Assembly (NCBI GenBank): GCA_963807085.1
Contig: CAWEBB010000022.1
Span: 1-64,000 of the forward strand
Reading direction: 5' to 3'
DNA length: 64,000 nucleotides
Source of the DNA: JACKII01 sp963807085
Lineage (GTDB): Bacteria > Pseudomonadota > Alphaproteobacteria > Bin95
In this document: piece after piece, positions 41,481 to 51,526 of the stretch
How the letters are laid out: each line of letters opens with the position of its first letter
Numbering within the stretch: the first letter of the stretch is position 1
Position numbers and translations under genes: made by a program
Notes under the pieces: generated by a model
Database searches by the model: none
The model's input: only the letters and a program-made list of their open reading frames with translations
What the model was told of the DNA's origin: nothing

Positions 41481-42533
41481 CTACGTCGCGCCCCGCTTTT
41501 CGAAGCCCTCAAATTTGCTCGGGATCGTCTGGATCTTGGCGATCAGGTCGGCGTGGCGGTCCGGCGCGATATTCTCGTCCAGGCCCAGGCGCATCACATC
41601 CACGACGCCGCCGAAGCGTTCCTCGATGGCCGCGGGCAGCTCGTCATAGGTGCCGACGGCGGCGAACAGCCTGACGACGTCGTCAGGCACCTGGGCTGCC
41701 AACTCGTCCCATTTGCCGTCGACCGAAAGCTTGTGCAGCTTCAGGCCCAGTTCCTCCTGCCCGTGCACGGCAAACACCGGCAGATAGGTGCGGGTGGAGC
41801 CATAGAAGCCGACGCGGTAGCGCACCCACTCGATCTTTTCGGCCACTGCCGCTTCGTCCGGCCCGGTCGCGACGAAGCCGCCGCCCGAAATCTCCAGATT
41901 TTCCCGTTTGCGGCCGCTCGCTTCCAGGCCGCCATTGATCCGCTCCATGCAGACGTCCTCGGCGTACTTCCTGGTGCAGAAGCCATGCAGCCGCGCGCCA
42001 TCGGCGATGCGGCCCGCCATGCGCAGCATGTCCGGCCCTACGGCGGCCACCGACAGCGGCACCAGGGGATGGCCGTTCTTTTCCGGCGAGAATTCCGGCG
42101 TCATCAGGCTGAACTTGTAGTGCTCGCCCTGGAAATCGAGCTTCTCACCGTTCTCCCAGCAGCGCCAGATCGCACGCAGCGATTCCATGTATTCCCGCAT
42201 CCGCCCGACCGGATCGCGCCAGGGCACGGAAAAGCGGCGCTCGTTGTGGCCTTTCACCTGGCTGCCGAGGCCCAGTTCGAAACGCCCGCCGGAATTGGTC
42301 TGCAGGTCGTGGCCGATATTGGCCGTGACCATGGGCGAGCGCGGGAACGCCACGGCGATGGAGGTATTTAGCGCCACCCGCTCCGTCACGTGCGCGGCAA
42401 TGGCGAGCGGCATGAACAGGTCGTGCGCCAGTTCGGAAGTGGAAACGCCATCATAACCGGCTGCTTCGGCGCGCTGGGCGGCCTCGGCGGTTTTCTTCCA
42501 GTTATCGACCGGCAATTGGGCGTATACTCGCAT
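41481..42533 (-). CDS. LLM-class flavin-dependent oxidoreductase
   Basis: A 350-residue luciferase-like (bacterial LLM) enzyme from MRVYAQLPVDNWKKTAEAAQ. SELAHDLFMPLAIAAHVTER, NTSIAVAFPRSPMVTANIGH, LGLGSQVKGHNERRF and MREYMESLRAIWRCW are typical. It would use reduced FMN or F420 in an oxidation. Catalysis and substrate are not predictable. The ATG at 42533 is used; upstream in-frame residues match nothing. It is divergent from the MaoC-type dehydratase, starts about 70 bases apart. Confidence 0.9.
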   Translation of the reverse strand: MRVYAQLPVDNWKKTAEAAQRAEAAGYDGVSTSELAHDLFMPLAIAAHVTERVALNTSIAVAFPRSPMVTANIGHDLQTNSGGRFELGLGSQVKGHNERRFSVPWRDPVGRMREYMESLRAIWRCWENGEKLDFQGEHYKFSLMTPEFSPEKNGHPLVPLSVAAVGPDMLRMAGRIADGARLHGFCTRKYAEDVCMERINGGLEASGRKRENLEISGGGFVATGPDEAAVAEKIEWVRYRVGFYGSTRTYLPVFAVHGQEELGLKLHKLSVDGKWDELAAQVPDDVVRLFAAVGTYDELPAAIEERFGGVVDVMRLGLDENIAPDRHADLIAKIQTIPSKFEGFEKRGAT

Positions 42534-42603
42534 CGGGATTTCCTTGGGCTTCCTTGATTTGATCTGTGACCCTAGCATGCCAGTCTTAAAGGAGAACGCC
42601 AAC

Positions 42604-43488
42604 ATGCCCGACACAGCTTCCCCCGCCCCCACTCAGACGATCGATATCGACGAACTGCGCAGCCACATCGGCGCTACGGTCGAGGACCGGGACACCATCA
42701 CCGCCTGGCCCATGGCCGCCATGAACGCCTCGCTGGACCGGAACGAGGCCGATCCCGCGCCCGGTACACCCATTCCCCAGGGCTGGCACCAGTTCTGGTT
42801 CCTGCCGACCACAAGGCCCGGCGAGTTGGGGCCGGACGGCGCGCCCACCTCCTCCGGTGTGATCCCGGCCATGCCATTGCCGCGGCGCATGTTTGCGGGC
42901 ACCACCTGGACCTTCCACCAGCCGCTCCGCATTGGCGACGAGTGCCGGCGCGAGACCGAACTGACCGACATGCAGATGAAGAGCGGTTCCACAGGCACGC
43001 TGGTGTTCGCGACCGTGGTCAGCCGCATCTATGGCCCGGACGGCCTGGCGATCGAGGAAGAGCGGGGCACCGCCTACCGCGAGGCTGTGGCCGAGGGCGC
43101 CTCCAGCGCCGCGCCAAAGCGCGAGACGCCTCCCTCCGACACCGTCTGGAAGCGCGAGCACACCTGCGACGAGGCGCTGCTGTTCCGTTTCTCGGCGCTG
43201 ACCTTCAACACGCACCGCATCCATTACGATGCGCCTTGGGCCAAAGACGTGGAGCGCTATCCGGCGCTGGTGGTGCACGGACCGTTATCGTCCACGCTGC
43301 TGATCAATTTCGTGCGCGACATGAATCCGGACAAGACGATTCTGACCTACCGTATGCGCGCCCGCGCGCCGCTGTTCGTGAACACGCCGATTACCCTGGT
43401 GGGCAAGCCCACCGAGCAGGGCTGCGATTGCTGGAGCCTGACGCCCGAAGGCACGATAGCGATGCAGGTAAACGTGACGTTTGCCTGA
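42604..43488 (+). CDS. MaoC/HTD2-type dehydratase (mesaconyl-C4-CoA hydratase-like)
   Basis: A 294-residue protein with N-terminal MaoC-like half and a C-terminal hotdog half. GWHQFWFLPTTRPGELGPDG, MPLPRRMFAGTTWTFHQPLR, RFSALTFNTHRIHYDAPWAK (catalytic Asn/His region) and VHGPLSSTLLINFVRD are typical for the FAS1-like dehydratase/mesaconyl-C4-CoA hydratase group. It hydrates an enoyl-CoA. The start is the ATG at 42604, preceded by AAAGGAGAACG. Given Mcl and Mch homologues at 50-52 kb, a C5-dicarboxyl-CoA substrate is an attractive but unproven idea. Confidence 0.87.
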   Translation: MPDTASPAPTQTIDIDELRSHIGATVEDRDTITAWPMAAMNASLDRNEADPAPGTPIPQGWHQFWFLPTTRPGELGPDGAPTSSGVIPAMPLPRRMFAGTTWTFHQPLRIGDECRRETELTDMQMKSGSTGTLVFATVVSRIYGPDGLAIEEERGTAYREAVAEGASSAAPKRETPPSDTVWKREHTCDEALLFRFSALTFNTHRIHYDAPWAKDVERYPALVVHGPLSSTLLINFVRDMNPDKTILTYRMRARAPLFVNTPITLVGKPTEQGCDCWSLTPEGTIAMQVNVTFA

Positions 43489-43635
43489 GGTGACCTTTGC
43501 CTGACGACGCTCAGAAGCGGATGCCGAAAGGAGCGGTTAAGGCCCTTTCGTTGCGCCCTGATATGCGCCTAGACTTGTCGCAGCGGAAAACGGCGGTCAA
43601 CGCCGTGCCATACAACCAGTTGGAAGGAAACGGCC

Positions 43636-45235
43636 ATGCGAACCCTTGTCGTCGGCGCCTTGATGGCGGCCACCGTTGCGGCCGCGGGACACAGCGCGCT
43701 CGCCCAGAAAGCGGGCGGCGTTCTCAAGCTATACCACCGGGGCACGCCGCCCAGCGCCTCGATCCACGAGGAAGCGACAATCTCCACCGTCGCACCGTTC
43801 ATGAGCGTTTACAATAATTTGGTGATCTTCGACCAGCACGAGCCGGTGAACAGCCTGGACAGCATCGTGCCCGATCTGGCGACCGAGTGGTCGTGGAGCG
43901 GGGATGGCACCGAACTGACCTTCAAACTGCGTGACGGCGTTACCTGGCACGACGGCAAGCCCTTCACCAGCGCCGATGTGAAGTGCACCTGGGACATGAT
44001 TCAGGGCAAGGTGGATGACCGCGACATGCGTCTGCGCAAGAACCCGCGCAAGTCCTGGTACTGGAATTTAAAGGAGGTGACGACCGATGGCGATCAAGAG
44101 GTCACCTTTCATCTCGGCCAGTCTCAGCCGTCATTTCTGGCGCTTTTGGCCGCGGGCCTTCTCGCCCGTCTATCCCTGTCACATCGACGCGCAGACCATG
44201 CGCACCGCGCCGATCGGCACCGGGCCATTCAAGTTCAAGGAAATGAAGCAGAACGAAGTGGTCTCGCTGGAGAAGAATGAGAACTACTGGAAAGAGGGGC
44301 TGCCATACCTGGACGGACACGAATGGACCATCGTCAAAAGCCGTTCGACCCGCATTCTTGGCTTTGCCGCCGGCGAGTTCGACATGACGTTCGATTCTGA
44401 CGTTACGATTCCGCTCCTGAAGGACGTGAAGGCGCAGGCACCAGATGCCGTGTGCAAGCTGACCCCAACGGGGACGGCAGGCAATCTGCTGGTCAACCGG
44501 GATGCGCCACCGTTCGACAACCCTAAAATCCGGGAAGCGATGGCGCTTACCATTGATCGGCAAGCCTTCATCGACATTTTGGGTGAGGGGGAGTTTCTGC
44601 GCGGCGCCGCAATGATGCCGCCGCCTTTTGGCATCTGGGGGATGCCCAAAGAGCTACTGGATGAGTTGCCGGGCTATGGCCTCGACGTTGAGGCGAATCG
44701 GGAAAAGGCGCGGGCGATCATGCAGGAGCTTGGCTACGGGCCCGACAACCGACTGAACGTTAAGGTCGCGACCCGCAATATCGCTAGCTATCGTGACGCA
44801 GCGGTGATCCTGATTGACCACCTGAAGCAGGTTTATATCGACGCCGAGCTTGATCCGGTAGAGACCGCCACCTGGTATGGCGTCGTTGGCCGCAAGGCGT
44901 ATCAGGTCGGTATGAATATCATGGGGGTCGGCATTGATGATCCGGATGTGGTCTTCTTCGAAAACTATGCTTGCGGATCGCAGCGCAACTACACCGGATA
45001 CTGCAATGAGAAAATCCAAACGTTGATGGAACAGCAATCGGCCATCACGGACATTGAGGAGCGTAAGAAGCTGGTCTGGGAGATCGACCGCGAGTTGCAA
45101 CTCGACCACGCACGGCCGATGATCTATTGGGGCAAAGCCGCCACCTGCTGGCAGCCATATGTAAAGAACGTTACGCGCAACGTGAACAGCATCTACAATG
45201 CCTGGCGCATGGAGGACTGGTGGCTGGACAAATAA
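43636..45235 (+). pseudogene. ABC-transporter peptide-type binding protein (SBP_bac_5), frameshifted
   Basis: Two frames form one protein of about 532 residues. Frame one (from 43636) starts with a signal peptide MRTLVVGALMAATVAAAGHS and contains YHRGTPPSASIHEEATISTV and TFKLRDGVTWHDGKPFTSAD. Frame two continues SPVYPCHIDAQTMRTAPIGT and GPFKFKEMKQ to the C-terminal AWRMEDWWLDK. The join is at about 44157: one extra C in GGGCCTT. Removing it gives AAGFSPVYPCHI, which matches the family. It binds oligopeptides or similar solutes in the periplasm. No permease or ATPase genes are adjacent, so it is an orphan. A read error is as likely as a real mutation. Confidence 0.83.
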
Positions 45236-45275
45236 CCGGCGGCCCGCCCTCTAACGTGAGAGCGTAAGAGCATCG

Positions 45276-45312
45276 CCCGGCAAATGGGGTCGCCTCCGCC
45301 CCGTTTGCCGGG
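45276..45312. terminator. Strong hairpin between convergent genes
   Basis: CCCGGCAAATGGGG pairs with CCCCGTTTGCCGGG (14 pairs, one G-U) around TCGCCTCCG. It lies between the binding-protein stop (45235) and the SDR stop (45323), which fits a bidirectional terminator. Confidence 0.75.
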
Positions 45313-45322
45313 GTAGCGGGCG

Positions 45323-46078
45323 CTAAATCGTCAGATAGCCGCCATCCGAAACCAGCGTGTGGCCGGTGACGTATTGCGACAGGTCGCTGGCCAGGAACAC
45401 AGCAGGGCCGGCGATATCCTCGGGCGTGCCGTAGCGGCCCATCGGGATATGCGCGATCACCTGGGCCAGCCGGGCTGGGTCCTGCATGATGCCCAGCTCG
45501 TTGATCGGCGTGCGGATCACGCCGGGCCCGATGGCGTTCACGCGGATGCCGTGCGGCGCCAACTCGTTCGCCAGCGCCACGGTGAAACCCTTCACCGCAT
45601 GCTTGCTCGTGGTGTAGGCGACGCAGTTCGGCGTGTGCAGGAAGCTCTGGATCGAGCCGATGGAGATGATCCGGCCGCGGGTCGCCTTCAGTTGCGCCAG
45701 AAAGGCGTAGGTGGTGTTGAAGACGCCGTTCACGTTGATACTGATCGTATCGTCCCAGTCGCCAAGCGGGTTCTCGGCCTTCTCCAGGGTCGCGCGGCGG
45801 ACGATGCCCGCATTGTTCACCAGGATGGAGATGTCGCCTACCTCGGCCTTCACCTTGGCGGCCAGCGAATTGCAGGAGGTGCGGTCGGTGACGTCGAGCG
45901 TTTCAGCCCGGGCGGTGTTGCCGCCGATCTGTGCGACCGTTTCCTCTGCGCCCGCCAGGTTGATGTCGGCGGCGACCACGGTCGCGCCATGCTCGGCAAA
46001 GGCCCTGGCGATGCCGCGGCCAATACCGCTACCGCCGCCGGTGATGAGTGCCGTGTGGCCGTCGAGAAGCTTGGTCAT
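45323..46078 (-). CDS. SDR-family oxidoreductase
   Basis: A 251-residue classical SDR. LITGGGSGIGRGIARAFAEH, NNAGIV, ISIGSIQSFLHTPNCVAYTT with SK (catalytic Ser, Tyr, Lys) and IGPGVIRTPINE are clear. It resembles 3-oxoacyl-ACP reductase or sugar/alcohol dehydrogenase types. It starts upstream of a strong convergent hairpin and lies 40 bases downstream of the DehI-like gene on the same strand. It is probably part of one transcription unit with that gene, the amidase and the esterase. Confidence 0.92.
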   Translation of the reverse strand: MTKLLDGHTALITGGGSGIGRGIARAFAEHGATVVAADINLAGAEETVAQIGGNTARAETLDVTDRTSCNSLAAKVKAEVGDISILVNNAGIVRRATLEKAENPLGDWDDTISINVNGVFNTTYAFLAQLKATRGRIISIGSIQSFLHTPNCVAYTTSKHAVKGFTVALANELAPHGIRVNAIGPGVIRTPINELGIMQDPARLAQVIAHIPMGRYGTPEDIAGPAVFLASDLSQYVTGHTLVSDGGYLTI

Positions 46079-46119
46079 GGGTCAGTTTCCTTAAGATGTG
46101 GGTGAGCCGGGGCGGGCAG

Positions 46120-46938
46120 CTATTCCGGCAATGCCTCGCGCATCAGCCTACCGAAAAAGACCATCTGCGGGCTGGTGATCTGATAGGCCTCGATGGAGGC
46201 GAAAATATGCTCGACCGGCGCATCCGCCGGCGGAGGTGGGGGCGGCGGCAGATCCTCCAACAGCCTGGAGACCCGCCCCGCAATACTTTCCCGCAGTCTG
46301 CCTGCCGCCGCGGTGGTGGCGGGATCATCAACCAATGGCGCGATCTGGGTCGCGGCATGGGCCAGATAGGCCGGCCAATGCGCCAATTGGCGGTAGAGGC
46401 CGGGCACGAACTTCTCCTCGTCCATGTCGGCGGCAAGCTGCATGAGCACGGCGCGCGTGTCCGGGTTGACTTCATCGGGATGCAGGGTCTTGGGCGAAGC
46501 GGGCAGCGTCGCCGGTGGCTCCCATTTGAAACCACTTGCCTCACCGCCGCGGGCCTGTTCACCGTTCAGCAGCGCGCGAAGCGTCGCGCCCATGGCCATG
46601 TTCAGAGGCGCCACCGTCTCGAACGAGCGGCAGATATTGCGGATCCGGTCCAACCCTTCGTCATCGACACCCAGCAGGCGCAGGGCCGGCCGGGAGAGCT
46701 TCGGCAGCGGCTGCAGGTCGGCATGCGCGGCCGCCTCCCAGGCGGTCTCGGGCAGGGCGCCGCTGGCAAAAGCGGGCCTTACTGCGGCCCAGGCCCATTC
46801 CAGCACCCCCGGCAGGGTCGCCAGATGCCGTTGCAGGGACGAGACATAGGGCACGCCGTAGAAATGCCGGATCTCGGCATAAATTTCTGCGATCCGGTCC
46901 GTTGCCTCGGCTTCCGGCAGTTCGGTAAAGGCGCTCAT
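46120..46938 (-). CDS. DehI-like (halocarboxylic acid dehydrogenase) family protein
   Basis: A 272-residue protein with the pattern of the DehI-like family. PEAEATDRIAEIYAEIRHFYG and VPYVSSLQRHLATLPGVLEW mark the N-terminal half, and NPDTRAVLMQLAADMDEEKF with VPGLYRQLAHWPAYLAHA the second, repeat-like half. In DehI enzymes an aspartate activates water for dehalogenation of 2-haloacids. I cannot confirm the catalytic residues here, so dehalogenase activity is not assured. A poly-proline run (PPPPPPADA) is unusual. It overlaps the amidase stop by four bases (ATGA). Confidence 0.75.
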   Translation of the reverse strand: MSAFTELPEAEATDRIAEIYAEIRHFYGVPYVSSLQRHLATLPGVLEWAWAAVRPAFASGALPETAWEAAAHADLQPLPKLSRPALRLLGVDDEGLDRIRNICRSFETVAPLNMAMGATLRALLNGEQARGGEASGFKWEPPATLPASPKTLHPDEVNPDTRAVLMQLAADMDEEKFVPGLYRQLAHWPAYLAHAATQIAPLVDDPATTAAAGRLRESIAGRVSRLLEDLPPPPPPPADAPVEHIFASIEAYQITSPQMVFFGRLMREALPE

Positions 46939-48392
46939 ACGGGCGGCACCTCGCCCGGGCGCGGGTCGATGGGCAGCAGGTCGGCCAGACCCGTCATCTG
47001 CTCGAACAGGGCGGCAGCGGCCAGTAGGCCTGCCTCGTCCTGCGGCCGGCCGACGATCTGCATGCCGATGGGCCGGCCGTGGTCGTCGAAGCCTGCCGGC
47101 ACGCTGATTGCCGGACAGGCGGTGAGCGAGATGGCAGAGGTAGTCAGCGAACCCGCGATATAGTTCTCCAGCTTCACGCCATCGACCGTATCCACATAGC
47201 GCAGGTTCACGTCGAACGGCGGCACGTTGACCACCGGGCAGACGAAAAAATCATAGGCCTGGAAGAAGGCCAGCACCCGCCGGTAGAATGCCGCCCGCTC
47301 CCGCTCGGCCCAGGCCAGTTGCTGCGGTGTCTGGGCAAAGCCCTTCTCGGTGTTCCAGATTACGTCGGCCTTGATCTTGTCGCGATGCTCGGCCAACTCC
47401 TTTTCCCGGGCGACCACGAATATCTGCGCGCGCAGGATCTGGAACGCCTCGTCAATGTCGCCGAACGCCGGATACGCTTCCTCGACCACAGTGCCCAGGT
47501 CTTCGAACCGCCGGGCCGCCGCCGCCGTGACCTGCTTGACCGCCTTCGAGACCGGCACGCTGCCGGCATAGTCCACCGTAAAGCCGACCCGCCGGGGTGC
47601 GGCGTCCCGGCCCTTGGCCAGCGCCTCCATGGTGGTCTCGAAGAACGAGCGCGCGGGCGGATGGATGGTCAGCGGGTCGCGGTCGTCCCGGCCCGTGATC
47701 GCGTCCAGGAACAGCGCCAGGTCCGGCACATCCCGCGCCATCGGCCCCTCGACCGACGAGGGCGAGAACAGGTTGTTGGCCGTACCCCGTGTCACCCGGC
47801 CGGGGGAGGGCCGCAGGCCCACGACTGAACAGAAGCTGGCGGGCTTGCGCAGGCTGCCGCCATGGTCGGAGCCGTGCGCGAGCCAGATCTCGCCCGTGGC
47901 CAGCGCCGTCGCCGAGCCGCCGCTTGAGCCGCCGCAGGTCAGCGACATGTTCCAGGGGTTCCGCGTCCTGCCGAACACCTCGTTGAAGGTGCTGCCGCCC
48001 GCGCCGAATTCGGGCGTGTTCGACTTGGCCAGCACCAGGCCGCCATTCGCCTCCAGCCGTTCCACCATGGGATGCGAGGCCGTCGGCACGTGGTCGGCGT
48101 AAATGGGCGAGGCATAGGTGGTGCGTACTCCCTCCACATCCATCAGGTCCTTGATCGCGACCGGCAGGCCGCCCAGCCAGCCGCGCCGGTTCTCCGGTAC
48201 GGGCGGAAGGCTCTTGGCCCGCTCGCGCGCCCGTTCCGGGCAGAGGGTCGGCAGCGCGTTCACCTGCGGCTCCACCTGCTCGATCCGGGCAAGGGCGGCC
48301 TCGATCAGTTCCAGCGGCGAGACCTCGCCGATTTCCAGCAACTGCACCGCATCGCGAGCGGGCAGGCGGATCAGGTCGTCATGGTCGCTCAT
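46935..48392 (-). CDS. Amidase (amidase-signature family)
   Basis: A 485-residue amidase. The catalytic triad region is visible: Lys in LPVAIKDLMDVEGVRTTYAS, cis-Ser and nucleophile Ser in CGGSSGGSATALATGEIWLA and GSDHGGSLRKPASFC (usual GSDTGGS, here His for Thr). VGLRPSPGRVTRG follows. It hydrolyses a carboxamide in the cytoplasm. It overlaps the following DehI-like gene (ATGA) and the preceding esterase (ATGA), so the three are one coupled operon, probably catabolic for an amide- or ester-bearing compound. Confidence 0.93.
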   Translation of the reverse strand: MSDHDDLIRLPARDAVQLLEIGEVSPLELIEAALARIEQVEPQVNALPTLCPERARERAKSLPPVPENRRGWLGGLPVAIKDLMDVEGVRTTYASPIYADHVPTASHPMVERLEANGGLVLAKSNTPEFGAGGSTFNEVFGRTRNPWNMSLTCGGSSGGSATALATGEIWLAHGSDHGGSLRKPASFCSVVGLRPSPGRVTRGTANNLFSPSSVEGPMARDVPDLALFLDAITGRDDRDPLTIHPPARSFFETTMEALAKGRDAAPRRVGFTVDYAGSVPVSKAVKQVTAAAARRFEDLGTVVEEAYPAFGDIDEAFQILRAQIFVVAREKELAEHRDKIKADVIWNTEKGFAQTPQQLAWAERERAAFYRRVLAFFQAYDFFVCPVVNVPPFDVNLRYVDTVDGVKLENYIAGSLTTSAISLTACPAISVPAGFDDHGRPIGMQIVGRPQDEAGLLAAAALFEQMTGLADLLPIDPRPGEVPPV

Positions 48393-49327
48393 GAGTTGAA
48401 CACTCCGCGCAGGAAATCGGTCATGGCGGCGAATTCCGCCTTGGCTTTCGGCCCGTCCTGGGCGACGCGCAGGAAGCCGTGGATGAACCGTGGGGCGCAG
48501 CGATAGGTGACGGGCACGGCGTCTGCCCGCAGCTTCTCGGCATAGTCGAAGCCGTCATTGTAGAGCGGGTCGTACTCGGCCGTGACGACGAACGCGGGCG
48601 GCAGGTTGGAGAGATCCTGGGCTAGCATCGGTGTCGCATAGGGATCGGTGGACGGCTGGTCGGGCAGGTACCACTCCCAATATTGCTGCATGCTGGCCCT
48701 AGTCAGGCCGGGCGGGTCGACGTTGTAGCGGTAGGAGGGCGCCGACAGGTCGTCGGCCAAACAGGGATAGACCAGCACCTGCGCCGCAATGGCCGGGCCG
48801 CCCCGGTCGCGCGCCAGCAGGCAGGTGGCCGCGGCCAGGCAGCCGCCCGCACTGTCGCCACCGACGGCGATGCGGCCCGCATCCACGCCCATGCTGGCGG
48901 CATTCGCGGCAATATGCGCGAGCACGCCATAGCAGTCGTAAAGCGGCTCCGGATGTTTGTTTTCGGGTGCGAGCCGGTAGTCAACGCTGACGCAGACCGC
49001 TCGCGCGCCCAACGCCAGGCCCCAACCGGTGCTGTCGCTGGAGTCAGGCGAGCCTTTCATGAAGCCGCCACCGTGCAGATAAACTACGCAGGGCGCCTGC
49101 TCCGGCAATCCTTTGGGCCTGTAGATGCGCACCGGCACCGGCTGGCCATCCTCCCGCGGCAGAGTCGTGTCGATCACTTCCAGGCCATCGGGTCGTTCAG
49201 GCCGCACCTCGGCAGCGTAGACCTCCCACACGGCGCGCATTTCCTCCACGGTCTTGGCCGGAGGCTGTTTGGCGCGGGCATCGATCAGCGGCTGCATTTC
49301 CGGGTGGGTATCGTATCGGCCGGGCAT
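48389..49327 (-). CDS. HSL-family alpha/beta hydrolase (carboxylesterase)
   Basis: A 312-residue hormone-sensitive-lipase-type esterase. The oxyanion motif VVYLHGGGFMKGS, nucleophile elbow GGDSAGGCLAAA, late aspartate (VVTAEYDPLYNDG) and histidine (RFIHGFL) are all present. Start is MPGRYDTHPEMQPLID at 49327. It leads the amidase operon. It is divergent from the CmcJ-like gene, with about 165 bases between start codons. Confidence 0.92.
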   Translation of the reverse strand: MPGRYDTHPEMQPLIDARAKQPPAKTVEEMRAVWEVYAAEVRPERPDGLEVIDTTLPREDGQPVPVRIYRPKGLPEQAPCVVYLHGGGFMKGSPDSSDSTGWGLALGARAVCVSVDYRLAPENKHPEPLYDCYGVLAHIAANAASMGVDAGRIAVGGDSAGGCLAAATCLLARDRGGPAIAAQVLVYPCLADDLSAPSYRYNVDPPGLTRASMQQYWEWYLPDQPSTDPYATPMLAQDLSNLPPAFVVTAEYDPLYNDGFDYAEKLRADAVPVTYRCAPRFIHGFLRVAQDGPKAKAEFAAMTDFLRGVFNS

Positions 49328-49492
49328 GGGGCGGTTCCTCTGTTGCATCGGATTTGAGGGCAACCATAGCAAGTGCGCGCCCGCCGCACAGATGCTTTCC
49401 TCACATCAGGCAGCGTTTGTGCGCCCGATGCGTTGACTTCGCGGAATTGGCTGCGCATTGTTACAAACAACGCAAACATTGGAGCATCACCG

Positions 49493-50398
49493 ATGCCCGA
49501 CATCATCGAAAACGACGCAAATATTGCCGCAACCAAGGACGCGGCCAATCAAGTTCGCGCGCCGCTCACCTTTATCATTCCGCAGGACGAGAAGCCGTAT
49601 TTCGAAAGCTCCGCCCTGACCGGCAACGAGCCCAAGGTCTTTTTCGAGACAGAAGAAAAGCCGGTGACCATCTGCGACATGCGGGCCGAAGGCGATCGGT
49701 TCTCGCTGGAGGTGGAAGGCTTTGAACTGCTCCGGCATCCGACTGAAGTGGACGATCTGTACGACGACACGGCGGTTACCGGTGCCTACTACGAAGAAAC
49801 CGTCGCGTTGCTGAAACGGCATCTGGGCGCCGATCATGCGATGGTTTTCGATGCCACCCGGCGCTCCGATGGCGGCACGGGCGCGTCGAACCCGGATGGG
49901 CGGCGCGGCCCGGCGACCCGCGTGCATGTGGATTACACGCCGAAGTCCGGCCCGCAGCGCGCCAGGGACAGCCTGGGAGAGGCGGAGGTGGAGCGCATCC
50001 TCTCGAACGGCGGCCGGCTGATGCAGGTCAATGTCTGGCGGCCAATCGCCGGCCCGGTGCGCCGGGCACCGCTGGCCCTGGCGGATGCGACCAGCGTGGA
50101 AATCGGCGACTTGATTGCGACGGACCAGCGTTTTCCCGACCGCACGGGCGAGATCTACCAATTGGCCTACAACCCGAAGCACCGCTGGTATTATGCAGCG
50201 GAAATGGAGCGGGACGAGGTGATCCTGATCAAAAGCTGGGACAGCGCCTACGCGCCCGACGCCAGCTATCCGGCGCATGGCGCGTTCCAGTACCCGGACC
50301 AGGATCCCGCTGCGCCGCCGAGGGAAAGCATCGAACTGCGCACCTACGTGGTATTCGAGCCCGGCAATTCGGGCGCCCAAATCTGGCCGGAGCGGTAG
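49493..50398 (+). CDS. CmcJ/NvfI-family oxidoreductase-like protein
   Basis: A 301-residue protein from MPDIIENDANIAATKDAANQ. The family features are VTICDMRAEGDRFSLEVEGF, ATRRSDGG, the histidine segment RVHVDYTPKSGPQRA, MQVNVWRPIAGPVRRAPLAL and the C-terminal ELRTYVVFE. These match the CmcJ/NvfI group (also asaB/GA4-desaturase-like), whose members act as Fe/2-oxoglutarate-like oxygenases or partner proteins in secondary metabolism. A GGAGCA lies upstream. Its substrate is unknown. It is transcribed alone and converges on the Mcl gene. Confidence 0.87.
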   Translation: MPDIIENDANIAATKDAANQVRAPLTFIIPQDEKPYFESSALTGNEPKVFFETEEKPVTICDMRAEGDRFSLEVEGFELLRHPTEVDDLYDDTAVTGAYYEETVALLKRHLGADHAMVFDATRRSDGGTGASNPDGRRGPATRVHVDYTPKSGPQRARDSLGEAEVERILSNGGRLMQVNVWRPIAGPVRRAPLALADATSVEIGDLIATDQRFPDRTGEIYQLAYNPKHRWYYAAEMERDEVILIKSWDSAYAPDASYPAHGAFQYPDQDPAAPPRESIELRTYVVFEPGNSGAQIWPER

Positions 50399-50433
50399 GG
50401 GGTGAGGAGGCTGCCCGTCCTTACCCCGATTGC

Positions 50434-51488
50434 CTAGGCCGCCAGGCCATAGCTCTCAGCCAGGTCCGGATCTTTCTTTGCAACCTGACGGGCCAGGTCG
50501 ACGATGACCTTGGCCTGTTTCCAGGTGGCGTCGTCCTGCATCTTGCCGTCGATCATCACCGCGCCCGAGCCGTCCGGCATCGCCTCCAGGATGCGCATCG
50601 CCATCAGGACATCGCCGGTTTCCGGGCTGAACACGCGCTTGGCGATGTCGATCTGGCTGGGGTGCAGGGTCCATGCGCCGGCGCAGCCCATCAGAAAGGC
50701 ATTGCGGAACTGTGCCTCGCAGGCCTGCGGGTCTGCGAAGTCCCCGAACGGACCATAAAAGGCCTTCAACCCGTGCGCCACGCAGGCATCCACCATCTTG
50801 GCGATGGTGTAGTGCCAGAGGTCCTGCTGGTAAAAGGCGCGTTTCTCGTCATCGGCGCCGTTCGGGTCGGCCAGCACGCCATAGGCCGGGTGGCCGCCGC
50901 CGACGCGGGTCGTTTTCATGCCGCGGGAGGCGGCAAGGTCGGCCGGGCCGAGGCTCATGCCCTGCATGCGCGGGCTGGCGGCGGCGATGGCCTCTACATT
51001 GTTGACCCCCTGGGCGGTCTCCAGGATCGCATGGATCAGGATAGGCCGGGTGACGCCATGCTTCGCCTCGAGCTGTGCCAACAGCTGGTCGAGATAGTGA
51101 ATGTCCCACGGCCCCTCCACCTTGGGCAGCATGATCACGTCCACCTTGTTGCCGGCGGCGGCAACGATTTCCGTGATGTCGTCCAACATCCAGGGGCTGT
51201 CAGCGCGTTGATGCGGGTCCAAAGGCCGGTATTGCCGAAATCCTGCGTCCGGGCGGTCTCGATAAAGCCTTGCCGAGCGGCTTCCTTCGCGTCTGCCGGA
51301 ATTGCGTCCTCCAGATTGCCGAGCAGCACGTCCACTTGGGTAATCATTTCGGGCACGCGGTTGCGCATCTTCTCCACGTGCGGCGGGAAGAAGTGGATCA
51401 TCCGCTCCAGATGCGCCGGCATGTCGGTCAGCGGCTGCGGCGCGCCGATGGCCAGCGGCTGGTAAAAGGCTTTGGCGGATTTTTGCAT
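50434..51488 (-). pseudogene. Malyl-CoA/beta-methylmalyl-CoA lyase-like (HpcH/HpaI family), frameshifted
   Basis: The first frame (51488 to about 51200) gives VDVLLGNLEDAIPADAKEAA and TGLWTRINAL. The second (about 51200 to 50434) gives DSPWMLDDITEIVAAAGNKV, DVIMLPKVEGPWD, ILIHAILETAQGVNNVEAIA, MSLGPADLAASRG and GAWTLHPSQIDIAKRVFSPE. One missing G in CTGACAGC at about 51200 would restore RINALDSPWML. The family cleaves malyl-CoA or methylmalyl-CoA to acetyl- or propionyl-CoA plus glyoxylate using a metal bound by Glu and Asp. It is next to the mesaconyl-CoA hydratase on the same strand, exactly as in the ethylmalonyl-CoA pathway. A read error is plausible. Confidence 0.82.
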
Positions 51489-51526
51489 GACGGTCAGGCT
51501 CTCTCGATTGGTGTTGTCGGCTGATG

